Of a DNA stretch of 64,000 nt, positions 24,965 to 32,239 are shown piece after piece (position 1 is the first letter of the stretch; each line of letters opens with the position of its first letter). The notes below the pieces were generated by a model. The model ran no database searches, had not been told where the DNA came from, and saw only the letters and a program-made list of their open reading frames with translations. The translations under genes were made by a program, and so were the position numbers. Source of the DNA: Sphingobacterium micropteri. GTDB lineage: Bacteria; Bacteroidota; Bacteroidia; Sphingobacteriales; Sphingobacteriaceae. The stretch is from assembly GCF_014692515.1 (NCBI RefSeq), contig NZ_JACOIK010000001.1:434001-498000 (forward strand). Reading direction: 5' to 3'.

Positions 24965-25300
24965 CTATTCAGTTGCAGAAACTATTTTACGCATTTGACT
25001 AAATGCATAGTCAATACCAATTTCTTTATTGATAGCTTTCCTTGCAATTACCATCGCGTATTTTTCGATTAGTTCTTCATCAGTTTTTTCAATATCAAGC
25101 TTTAAATCATTGATGCTTTTCCAAAAATATTCTTTTCGCTCTTCTGTCTCTTCATGATCCAAGCCTGCAAGGATATAGAGGTTTTCAGATTCGTATCCTA
25201 ATTCTAAGACGCTGATAGCCCAATAAACAAGCTTCTTACTGTCAAATTGGGACAATGCTCTTTCGGCTAAAATTTCAAGCGTTATTTCGTCGAGTGTCAT
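24965..25300 (-). CDS. Hypothetical helical protein, immunity-type
   Basis: 111 residues, almost all alpha-helical by pattern (ERALSQFDSKKLVYWAISVL, ILAGLDHEETEERKEYFWKS, ARKAINKEIGIDYAFSQMRK). It resembles small helical proteins found in Bacteroidota immunity clusters, but no named family is assigned. Followed directly (same strand) by the zinc-ribbon gene, whose frame begins at this stop codon, so the two may be co-translated. Confidence 0.6.
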   Translation of the reverse strand: MTLDEITLEILAERALSQFDSKKLVYWAISVLELGYESENLYILAGLDHEETEERKEYFWKSINDLKLDIEKTDEELIEKYAMVIARKAINKEIGIDYAFSQMRKIVSATE

Positions 25301-25481
25301 TGGGGTGTTTTTAAGTTTTCGTATTTCAACCAGTCCGAGTTTTACGAAGAGCTATATAAGCATCTCATTTTTCTTTTCCATTCAAAGAATTTATCCAAGT
25401 ATTCACATATTGATCATTACTTTCTTCCTATTTTTGATGGTCTTCAATATTGTAGTATCTTTTTGAGACGCACTGCCGTGA

Positions 25482-25518
25482 AAACAGCTATTTTACCTAA
25501 AAACGGAAAAAGCTGTTT
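25482..25518. terminator. Stem-loop with T-run after the DUF695-like gene
   Basis: AAACAGCT (25482-25489) pairs with AGCTGTTT (25511-25518). A run of eight T follows on the plus strand and TTTT on the minus strand. It lies 15 bp beyond the stop of the minus-strand gene, so it may terminate that transcript. Confidence 0.5.
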
Positions 25519-25532
25519 AGATTTTTTTTGAC

Positions 25533-26015
25533 TCAATTAAACTTCTTAAAGTTAACCCATCTAGGATCGTAAATTAATGCATACTTGAAAGATACCAGCC
25601 TATCTGCATCGTTGCGAATCTTTTCCAAATACTCGATAACAGGTTCTTCCTGTTCTGCGTAAAGCATGATATACATTCCATTTTCCGAGACAAATCTTGA
25701 AACCATATGGCAAATGCAAATTTTGTTTAGTTCATCAGTAAAGAAGTCCTCGATCGTTCCCATATCTAGATCAGGGTTTTCGGTAGCTACAAGGTCGGTT
25801 AGGTCGACCTGTATTTCGATGTAGTAAGGGCAAAACTGTCTGTATTCATAGTTTCCATAGCCCTTGTTTACCCAGCCGGTTCCCATCTCACCGTTGGTCA
25901 TCGTTAACGTGTATAAAGAAAAGGAGTGCTTGGGAAAAGATTTGCCATGTTTTTTTGCTTCTTCCCAATCCTGAGGAGTTTTGTTTTTCCTGAAAAGTTT
26001 GTTTAAGAAATTCAT
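25533..26015 (-). CDS. DUF695-like hypothetical protein, immunity-type
   Basis: 160 residues. Begins MNFLNKLFRKNKTPQDWEEA; the second half FVSENGMYIMLYAEQEEPVI then EYLEKIRNDADRLVSFKYAL and IYDPRW resembles the DUF695 C-terminal pattern (expression of a short regulator-of-ribonuclease-like fold). A middle block PYYIEIQVDLTDLV is a beta strand pair. Function unknown; DUF695 proteins are often adjacent to immunity genes. A perfect 23-bp hairpin lies upstream. Confidence 0.6.
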   Translation of the reverse strand: MNFLNKLFRKNKTPQDWEEAKKHGKSFPKHSFSLYTLTMTNGEMGTGWVNKGYGNYEYRQFCPYYIEIQVDLTDLVATENPDLDMGTIEDFFTDELNKICICHMVSRFVSENGMYIMLYAEQEEPVIEYLEKIRNDADRLVSFKYALIYDPRWVNFKKFN

Positions 26016-26080
26016 TGTGGTAGCTCTAATGCGTTCTTATGTTCACCATGGTTTGTATTATTAATAATTACGAATTAATC

Positions 26081-26133
26081 TGTTCAATTAACCTACTTGT
26101 TCACGTAACATGAACAAGTAGGTTAATTGAACA
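26081..26133. terminator. Perfect 23-bp inverted repeat, 7-nt loop
   Basis: The left arm TGTTCAATTAACCTACTTGT plus TCA (26081-26103) is exactly complementary to 26111-26133; the loop is CGTAACA. It sits between two minus-strand genes. It could terminate the upstream gene, but lacks a clear T-run and is longer than normal terminators; a protein-binding dyad or small element end is also possible. Confidence 0.6.
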
Positions 26134-26210
26134 ATAAATTCAAAGAAAACCAGTAAATCTTTGCTTGCTATATTGCCAAAAGTATACAATCAAGAAACTG
26201 TCACACATAA

Positions 26211-26255
26211 AGGTAGATCGCTCGAAAAATGTTGTTTATAAAATGGATGAGAATG
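26211..26255. repeat. 45-bp duplicate from inside the HTH antitoxin gene
   Basis: AGGTAGATCGCTCGAAAAAT through GGATGAGAATG is identical to 18720-18764. Left flank GTCACACAT and right flank ATGTGTGTC are near-inverted. It ends just at the stop region of the following gene. Confidence 0.85.
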
Positions 26256-26259
26256 TGTG

Positions 26260-26613
26260 TCAATCAATTAATAGTTCAGAAAGGTCCTCTAATATCAGAA
26301 GCTCAATGATTTCTGTCTGCTGACTATCAGGGATTTCCCTTGCTTCAATGTTATGTTTTGTTGTCCACTCACGACCAAGTAACTGTCCAAGTTTGCCAAC
26401 AGCATCGTCTAGTGTTTCACCTTTTGCAAGCATTGATTTCAGGTCTTGGATTAATGGTTTTTGCCGCCTGTTGAAGTCAATAAGATATTTTGGTTGTCCT
26501 GTTTCATAAACTACCCATTCATCTATGGAGAGTTCGTAAAAAGGAATTGTTCGGAATTGTCTGCCTGAGTCTTCGAATAAAAATGACTCAGTATGTAGTT
26601 TTATCGTTTCCAT
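26260..26613 (-). CDS. Hypothetical protein, immunity-type
   Basis: 117 residues. The sequence METIKLHTESFLFEDSGRQF, IPFYELSIDEWVVYETGQPK, LIDFNRRQKPLIQDLKSMLA then an acidic C-terminus EIIELLILEDLSELLID shows a mixed alpha/beta small domain. No family recognised. Its stop lies next to a copied 45-bp fragment, so the last residues may be altered. Part of the same-strand immunity-type run. Confidence 0.55.
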   Translation of the reverse strand: METIKLHTESFLFEDSGRQFRTIPFYELSIDEWVVYETGQPKYLIDFNRRQKPLIQDLKSMLAKGETLDDAVGKLGQLLGREWTTKHNIEAREIPDSQQTEIIELLILEDLSELLID

Positions 26614-26690
26614 AAATCTGAGCTAACTAGTTTTTAGTCTTCGGCTCGATAAATAAACTCTATCTCACCATTGAATGTTTTCAAATCCAT

Positions 26691-27308
26691 TTAATTCACC
26701 TTATAGATGAAGTCATAATCGTGAGCAGTCACAAACATAGGAATAGTAGTCCAGCTATCTTGTTTGGTTTTATAAACTTCTCTGAACAGCTCTTGCAAAC
26801 GAAAAATCACAAGTAGTTCGCACACTTTGTAGGCTTCAGCAATATTGGGATCGTCGAACCTGTCATTTTCGTGTAAGTCATGAAATACAGATTGTATATC
26901 CTCAAATCCAGTTATTGTCAGGTCGTTTAATGAAGAATCGTCAGAAAGCCAATGCCAATCGTTTAAACTAAACTTCTCATACGAATACAATTCAATGGAC
27001 CAACGATCATAATTTATAGTAAATCCGTTCATTTCACAATAAAGTGCGGCAGGTCGCTGTGCGTGGCGTGGACGAAAAATTAATTTTATCAATCCTTGTT
27101 TCTTTTTTAGGACAAGGGAGGTTAATTGTTCATAAAGGGAAATGTACTCTGCCAATTCAGAATTCATATGCAATATGTTTCTTCCTAGGATTTTATGAAA
27201 AGTTGTTTCTGGAATTTTGAGAAGTTCACTTTCTGCCAAAGCGATTGCGTCGTCAAGTTTTTTCGTTTCCAGAAGGGTATACAATCGGTCTTGTAGTTCA
27301 AATTTCAT
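26691..27308 (-). CDS. Hypothetical protein, immunity-type
   Basis: 205 residues, cytoplasmic, not recognised. A helical N-terminus (MKFELQDRLYTLLETKKLDD, IALAESELLKIP) resembles a TPR-like pair; the middle has PAALYCEMNGFTINYDRWSI / ELYSYEKF, followed by WHWLSDDSSLNDLTITGFED and a C-terminal IPMFVTAHDYDFIYKVN. Trp/Tyr-rich strands like these are typical of immunity proteins. No partner visible. Confidence 0.58.
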   Translation of the reverse strand: MKFELQDRLYTLLETKKLDDAIALAESELLKIPETTFHKILGRNILHMNSELAEYISLYEQLTSLVLKKKQGLIKLIFRPRHAQRPAALYCEMNGFTINYDRWSIELYSYEKFSLNDWHWLSDDSSLNDLTITGFEDIQSVFHDLHENDRFDDPNIAEAYKVCELLVIFRLQELFREVYKTKQDSWTTIPMFVTAHDYDFIYKVN

Positions 27309-27367
27309 TTGGGTAGTATGATAGTAAAAAGGTACTGTAGGTACTGTTTAATCTTCTTATCACTTTA

Positions 27368-27945
27368 TCAATCAATGAGATAATCATAGGTTAGCTTATC
27401 TGTTTTTTTCGAAATCAATATTTTCGTGTATATAGGGGCATACCCCTTTTCACGAGGTTTGAAATATTCATATACATAAGCATCTTCGGTTTGATAGTTT
27501 GCAGTAAAAAAGTGTCGACATCACTATACCTCATTTTTTCAGCAATTAACATGAGATCATATTCTAAAAAAGGTTGAAAGTTTTCCGCATCCGTAATCTT
27601 GTTAATTATTTGCTCTTTATCCCGTTTAGAAATATCTAGGACAAATTGGTGGGAATAATCCCTAAATCCACCGGACAAATTGGATGCGATGCTGAAATCA
27701 TGTTGTAGGTTAAAACCATGTTCTCCCAATTTTTCCCGAACATCAGATTTCGAAAAAAGCTCATCCTCAAAAACGATTACAACGGTAAGATAGAGAAACG
27801 TAATGGTTAATAAGCTAGAGAATAACCAACCAACTTTTGGGTAACCCGCTTTCTTTGGTAGCCAATAGGCAAAATAAATCAGACCACCGATTAGCGCTGC
27901 AAAAATCAAAATTATAGTACTCCAAAAAAGTAAAAATGAATCCAT
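27368..27945 (-). pseudogene. Two-span membrane hypothetical gene with a 1-bp frameshift near the 3' end
   Basis: The unshifted frame gives 176 residues with two membrane spans (about 5-30 and 42-62) and ends MNISNLVKRGMPLYTRKY. Inserting one base in the A6 run at 27506-27511 (T6 on the coding strand) instead yields FFTANYQTEDAYVYEYFKPR then EKGYAPIYTKILISKKTDKL and TYDYLID before a TGA, a far more protein-like tail with a YVYEYF/IYTKILIS strand pair. Hence an indel in the homopolymer, either real decay or a sequencing error. Otherwise a small inner-membrane protein of unknown role. Confidence 0.7.
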
Positions 27946-28028
27946 CAGTTTTCGGTTATTATTGCGGTGTCTCTACTATAAAGACGTTTTAATCCCATGT
28001 GCATATAAAGATATTGATTTATCTTTCA

Positions 28029-28610
28029 TTATTCACGTATCTCAAAATGATTCAACCATTCCTTTTTGTTCGAAAAGTTACCATCTTTATCTTTGCTGAT
28101 GAAGATCGCTCCTTGATTTCTGTTGATTAACAACGTATCGGGCAGGAAGTTGTTTGTATACGGCTTGATGTCGAAGACAATAGTATCTCCAATAAACCGA
28201 TATTTACCTTTTATATTTTCTTTGTAACCCAACATTCCATCAATCTTGTGTTCACAATTGCCATTTTCTTTGAATATCAGCGTATAACGAAATAGATCGT
28301 CTTTCAATGTTGCAACTAAGACACCTTTTGATGAAAATAATTCGGACTCATATACATTGTATGCGATAATTGTTAGGATAAGGATGCTATGTGCTATTAT
28401 CTTAATCCTATTCGGCTTTATACCTTTTCTGATAGAAGATATTACAGTTTCAATAAACGATGCAAATGCGAGGAAAACGATGGGGATTATAAGGACGGAA
28501 TAGGAAAAAAAGTATATAATCATTCCTCCGTGGAAATCTGTGAGTATCCATAAAACAACGCCGAGTGTTGAGATTACCGCGATGATGTTGGAGAGCGTTG
28601 ATATTTTCAT
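28029..28610 (-). CDS. Hypothetical membrane protein, immunity-type
   Basis: 193 residues. Three membrane segments (about 5-22, 30-55, 70-86) are followed by a soluble domain with DDLFRYTLIFKENGNCEHKI, YKENIKGKYRFIGDTIVFDI and LLINRNQGAIFISKDKDGN, a beta-barrel-like pattern frequent in Bacteroidota proteins that monitor reaction-like outputs (lipocalin-type). Shares the ESELFSSK/EDELFSKS transition after its membrane segments with the neighbouring frameshifted gene. No family name. Confidence 0.58.
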   Translation of the reverse strand: MKISTLSNIIAVISTLGVVLWILTDFHGGMIIYFFSYSVLIIPIVFLAFASFIETVISSIRKGIKPNRIKIIAHSILILTIIAYNVYESELFSSKGVLVATLKDDLFRYTLIFKENGNCEHKIDGMLGYKENIKGKYRFIGDTIVFDIKPYTNNFLPDTLLINRNQGAIFISKDKDGNFSNKKEWLNHFEIRE

Positions 28611-28754
28611 GTTGTAACAAAGATTGATTATCTAACTGCCAGATAAAGTAGGACGGTTTGCACTATTCTAATTGGATACGGAGGGCAACTTCTGTAAAAA
28701 TAGATAAATCCTTGTCAAAAGCACCATAAGAGCTGTGTTTTTCGTGCGAAAAAT

Positions 28755-29045
28755 TTATTTAGGACAGTATTGTTCCCAGCTCCCCCCTTTTTTTAGATTC
28801 ACAATTGTCAAGTTGCTGTTAATTAGTAGTCTAAGGTTTTCTAGCTTACCCGTTTTTTCTTGCCAACTCCCCCCTAAGGATAATGCTAACTCATCGCAAA
28901 CCTGTATGCCTTTCAGTCTTGCATCCAGAGACAGCCCTTTCAGTCTGTCGATGCGATCTTGTCCCAACTGATCTGCCGTAAGGTCGGCAAGATGGAGGTA
29001 GAGCTGGTAGTCCAACGGTTCAGTTTGGCGTTTATAACTGTTCAC
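28755..29045 (-). CDS. Hypothetical small protein coupled to KilA-N gene
   Basis: 96 residues with three helical stretches (EPLDYQLYLHLADLTADQLG, DRIDRLKGLSLDARLKGIQV, LENLRLLINSNLTIVNLKK). It overlaps the KilA-N stop by 4 bp, implying translational coupling, and may act with that protein. No recognised domain. Confidence 0.5.
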   Translation of the reverse strand: MNSYKRQTEPLDYQLYLHLADLTADQLGQDRIDRLKGLSLDARLKGIQVCDELALSLGGSWQEKTGKLENLRLLINSNLTIVNLKKGGSWEQYCPK

Positions 29046-29872
29046 TCCTTCAACTTCTTTACCGCCTTACTCTCCAATAGCGATCTCATCTGTGTGATGG
29101 CTACCTTATTCAGTTCGACGAGCCTGGCGCTTTGCGATAATCCCTGTTGGATCAGTAGCGCGTTGATGCTCTCTAGATTACTCAGAACAACCAATTGCTC
29201 CAATGTAGCATGATCGCGCACATTACCTTTCTTATCCGTGTTTGCCTCTCGCCAATCCTTTGCTGTGAATCCAAAGAGAGCGACGTTTAATAAATCAGCT
29301 TCGGTAGCGTATACTAATCCGATTTGTTGTTTAGTAATTTCTTTTGGTATTAAATTTTCTTTGATAGCATCTGTATGAATATAGTAATTGACTTTTGCCA
29401 AGGTTCTTTGCAGATTCCAATCTAGTTTTAACCGGTTATTTTCCTCTTCTTTGAGACGTTGGAATTCTTTTATGAGAAAGAATTTAAATTCTGCACTTAG
29501 CCAAGTGGCGAATTCAAAAGCAATATCCTTATGAGCATACGTCCCCCCTCCATATCTACCAGTCTTTGATACTATGCCAATAGCATTCGTCTGTTGAATC
29601 CATCTCTTAGGCGTAAGAGAGAAGCTGTTTGATCCAGAGGCGTTTTTAATTCCATCGAATTCGATGGAATTAAAATTTGGATTATTAAATTGTTCCCAAA
29701 GGCCTATAAACTCTATCGTGCTGCGATTTCGCATCCAGTTTTGCAATATATAATCACTGCGTTCATTGTCTCGATGCTTAGCTATATCGCTCAAAGAGAT
29801 AAAATCTTTGTCATCGTGCTTATAGGTGGTAATGCTTATACCTTGAACGTCTAGTTTTTTACTCTTACTCAT
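29042..29872 (-). CDS. KilA-N domain-containing DNA-binding protein
   Basis: 276 residues from MSKSKKLDVQGISITTYKHD, preceded by AGGGAAA (the frame opens 22 codons earlier but without support). KilA-N domain (about 1-125): ISLSDIAKHRDNERSDYILQ, NWMRNRSTIEFIGLWEQFNN, WIQQTNAIGIVSKTGRYGGG, TYAHKDIAFEFATWLSAEFK. A helical C-terminal region follows (about 130-276). Typical of phage-derived regulators; the start MSKSKK recalls the ORF6N genes here. A 22-bp perfect palindrome falls inside at about 29649. Confidence 0.83.
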   Translation of the reverse strand: MSKSKKLDVQGISITTYKHDDKDFISLSDIAKHRDNERSDYILQNWMRNRSTIEFIGLWEQFNNPNFNSIEFDGIKNASGSNSFSLTPKRWIQQTNAIGIVSKTGRYGGGTYAHKDIAFEFATWLSAEFKFFLIKEFQRLKEEENNRLKLDWNLQRTLAKVNYYIHTDAIKENLIPKEITKQQIGLVYATEADLLNVALFGFTAKDWREANTDKKGNVRDHATLEQLVVLSNLESINALLIQQGLSQSARLVELNKVAITQMRSLLESKAVKKLKE

Positions 29873-29989
29873 AATTTCCCTGTGTTTATAATACATCTTT
29901 TTAGATCCCAATTGGGGGCCTCCAAGTCGCTGCCTCAAATATAATAAACATTTAAAGAAAAGCTAAAAAAATTAGCAATTATGACTTAG

Positions 29990-30290
29990 GGGCAATCATT
30001 TCATGGTGGCTCTGCGCATGTTCAAGCGTGTGCCTGCAGGGAATATATCGACTTCGCCAGGAAACAAAATGAATATGTTGCCTGCATAATTTTTTCTGAC
30101 GGCTGTCAAAGCGGAATACTACATTGCTTAAATGGTTTTGTCAGGGTACTTATTTGGCACATGGAAGAATACAACGTTCCGTACATGGACAAATTCATAT
30201 CAACAGGCGTCCGTTTGATTTTGACGGTTGTCAAAGCCGTTAAATACATTGTCGATGTTTCTTTGAATATGCGCAAAATGGGAAATTTGC
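29990..30290. repeat. 21-bp-period degenerate array, about 13 units
   Basis: Units step close to 21 nt with one slip: CATGGTGGCTCTGCGCATGT, CTGACGGCTGTCAAAGCGGA, TACTACATTGCTTAAATGGT, TTGTCAGGGTACTTATTTGG, TGACGGTTGTCAAAGCCGTT, AATACATTGTCGATGTTTCT, then GCGCAAAATGGGAA at the right edge. TGACGGxTGTCAAAGC, TACATTG and GCGCAAAATG are shared with 16234-16387. The rest of the 29939-30333 spacer shows nothing. Confidence 0.55.
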
Positions 30291-30333
30291 GTCGTGTATA
30301 CCGCAAAAGTGTGACAGTGTTTTGGGATCAACT

Positions 30334-30891
30334 TTATAAACCGGACTTCACGTAATGGAGCGCTATAGATCCAGATTTAAATTTGATGGTATCGACCAGT
30401 TGAAGGTTAAGTTTCTCATGCAGGCTTCCAGTATCTAGCAAATGTCTGCCATTACCCACAATAACAGGATGGATAACAAGAAAAAATTCATCGATAAGGC
30501 CTGCAGCAATCATTTCGGGAAGCAGGCTGATACTGTCCATCAGAATGGTTTTTCCGACTTGCTGCTTCAATTTCAGAAGTTCTCCCGCCGGATCGCTACG
30601 GACGATACGAACGTTTTCGCCGACAATGTCCAACGATCGGGAAATGACAACGCTATCCATAGCGCTAAGCTTTTCAGCAAATCGATTTTCAGCGGGGCTG
30701 CCAGACTGATCCCTGGCAACTTCGCGCCAGTACGGAAACATAAGTTGGTACATGATACGCCCAAAGAAAAGCAGGTCAACATCGTCCATCATGGCAGTAA
30801 AGTACTCTAAAACCGCTTCATCAGGACTGAAAGCGGTGTGGTCACAGTAACCGTCAAGGCTCATGTTGATACAAAATCTTACTGTTCTCAT
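30334..30891 (-). CDS. Dihydrofolate reductase family protein (RibD C-terminal type)
   Basis: 185 residues. Begins MRTVRFCINMSLDGYCDHTA (conserved SLDG), with VDLLFFGRIMYQLMFPYWRE (FGRxxY), KLSAMDSVVISRS, ILMDSISLLPEMIAAGLIDEF and HPVIVGNGRHLLD, all standard for YyaP/YwjB-like dihydrofolate-reductase-fold proteins of the RibD-C family. NADPH-linked reductase of unknown substrate. Monocistronic; 180 bp upstream of it ends the DinB gene. Confidence 0.85.
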   Translation of the reverse strand: MRTVRFCINMSLDGYCDHTAFSPDEAVLEYFTAMMDDVDLLFFGRIMYQLMFPYWREVARDQSGSPAENRFAEKLSAMDSVVISRSLDIVGENVRIVRSDPAGELLKLKQQVGKTILMDSISLLPEMIAAGLIDEFFLVIHPVIVGNGRHLLDTGSLHEKLNLQLVDTIKFKSGSIALHYVKSGL

Positions 30892-31072
30892 CGTATACGC
30901 ATAACTGTTATCAGTGCAATAGTACGAGAATCGCTTTTAATCGCGCTTCGCCTAAGACAAGAAAGTATAACATATTCCGGATATCTGCCTTTTGCGGCAA
31001 TCTTGAATATATCGACAACTGGAACTCGATCCATCAACAGCAGGCATTGCCGTATTCTGTAAGTGCAATAGC

Positions 31073-31498
31073 TTATTCCGCTATCTGATTTAAATGATGC
31101 TCCAGGTGACTCACGTAATCTTCGGCCAGAAATGCTAGCGTATGGTCATTAGCCTTCCGTTGTAATGCCTCGGAAGACAACTGTTTCCAGATGAAGACTA
31201 ATTGCCTGTTTAAGCTTTCCCAAAGTGCGATCATTTGAGAAAAGTCCGCAACCTGATAATAATTGTGTTTGCACCATTGATCTTGGTCATACAAGATGAT
31301 AGGGTTGTCTTCAAATTGACCTCTTATGAAACGTGTGAGATTGTTTGTAGCACTGTCGATAAGGTGGCCAAAGATTTCCTTTTTACTCCATTTCTCTAAA
31401 GTTGGCTTAAATTCCAATTCGGCTTCATCCAAAAGCCGAAAGTGAGACGATTTTTCAGCTATATATTGTTCCAATCTTTGAATCGCGGAAGTTACCAT
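31073..31498 (-). CDS. DinB-like superfamily protein
   Basis: 141 residues from MVTSAIQRLEQYIAEKSSHF; the frame opens 12 codons earlier but that part overlaps the cupin remnant. Four-helix DinB fold: FKPTLEKWSKKEIFGHLIDS (first metal His in GHL), FADFSQMIALWESLNRQL analogue, and DYVSHLEHHLNQ (His pair). This gives the His triad for a divalent metal. DinB-fold enzymes include thiol transferases; specific role unknown. A 48-bp piece is copied at 8512-8559. Confidence 0.82.
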   Translation of the reverse strand: MVTSAIQRLEQYIAEKSSHFRLLDEAELEFKPTLEKWSKKEIFGHLIDSATNNLTRFIRGQFEDNPIILYDQDQWCKHNYYQVADFSQMIALWESLNRQLVFIWKQLSSEALQRKANDHTLAFLAEDYVSHLEHHLNQIAE

Positions 31499-31523
31499 AT
31501 TGTCTTTCTTTTTTATTGTAGCC

Positions 31524-31676
31524 TTACAAATCAATCCTATCTCCGTGCGATTTCGGCTCTGATATAACCAAAAATTCCAACGTATGATCAGTTTTGTTTA
31601 AAATGTTCACCAAATGCCATCCGTCGCAGGCATTGCCCCAATTATAATGTTCGCTGTTCGACGCGTCTTTGATCAT
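31524..31676 (-). pseudogene. Cupin-family gene with in-frame deletion of its core
   Basis: A 50-residue frame: MIKDASNSEHYNWGNACDGW / HLVN is the conserved N-terminus of a short single-domain cupin, and ILNKTDHTLEFLVISEPKSH / GDRIDL its C-terminus. The roughly 60-residue metal-binding barrel between them (HxH...E...H) is missing, without loss of frame. It overlaps the 5' side of the DinB gene, with which it may once have formed an operon. Confidence 0.7.
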
Positions 31677-31741
31677 GTTATGTATACGTGTTCTTGAAGG
31701 TACAAATTATTCTGGGATGTCTATAACTCCTTCAGATCACT

Positions 31742-31836
31742 ATCTAACCTTTTGTTCCCTAAACTCGTATATCTTATTGAGGAGGACATCGTCCGCTATG
31801 GTTACTGCTTTTAGTTCTGTTTTGGTTTTACGCATA
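31742..31836 (-). pseudogene. ORF6N gene N-terminal remnant
   Basis: The minus strand reads MRKTKTELKAVTIADDVLLN / KIYEFREQK then breaks (KVR, stop). Matches the start of the gene at 21254. Preceded by repeat module copy f as in the other ORF6N loci. Confidence 0.7.
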
Positions 31837-31852
31837 ACCTAATGGTGTCATT

Positions 31853-31896
31853 CATAATTCATTATAACAATAAAGGTAACAATAAACTTTTATTGT
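31853..31896. repeat. Dispersed promoter/palindrome module, copy f (best palindrome)
   Basis: CATAATTCATTATAACAATA, AAGGTA, then the perfect 18-bp palindrome ACAATAAACTTTTATTGT at 31879-31896 (8-bp arms around CT). Lies just upstream of the ORF6N remnant on the minus strand. Confidence 0.75.
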
Positions 31897-31906
31897 ATGC
31901 GATGAA

Positions 31907-31999
31907 TCCCTCATTTTGTGCATGCACGTAAACAGGAAGATACACGCCGTCGCTGTTTTTTCATATGCCGACGTCGCATCCTTGCTGGTTAATGAGGGA
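31907..31999. repeat. 21-bp-period array bounded by a 9-bp inverted motif
   Basis: Left TCCCTCATT (31907-31915), right AATGAGGGA (31991-31999), perfectly inverted. Four 21-nt units lie between, with words TAAACAGGAAGATACACGCC, TCGCTGTTTTTTCATATGCC, ACGTCGCATCCTTGCTGGTT. Same architecture as 16234-16387. Confidence 0.6.
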
Positions 32000-32049
32000 C
32001 TCAACGAAAAGCTGTGAAAGTTTCCAATGTCTCTTCGAATGCTATTTAA

Positions 32050-32225
32050 CCTTTGTTTATACTCTGTTCGGACTCTGTTCGCCCGTTCAACGATGATTTA
32101 CCGTGTATTTACCGAGGATTTACCGTGCGCAACACGGTGAATTCCCGGTAACTTCCCGGTAGAATGCCGGTAATCTTCCGAACAACATGCGAATAACATC
32201 TGAATAAGGTCTTAACAAAATCTAC
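32050..32225. repeat. 11-bp-period degenerate tandem array, 15-16 units
   Basis: From 32061 in steps of 11: ACTCTGTTCGG, ACTCTGTTCGC, CCGTTCAACGA, TGATTTACCGT, GTATTTACCGA, GGATTTACCGT, GCGCAACACGG, TGAATTCCCGG, TAACTTCCCGG, TAGAATGCCGG, TAATCTTCCGA, ACAACATGCGA, ATAACATCTGA. The unit ends in CCGR. Subsets recur at 8688 and 11865. Confidence 0.75.
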
Positions 32226-32239
32226 TCATGTAGAAGGTG

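Noticed and set aside
29649..29671. Perfect 22-bp palindrome as an operator
   Set aside because: It lies inside the KilA-N reading frame (FNSIEFDGI codons) and contains an EcoRI-like centre; chance is likely.
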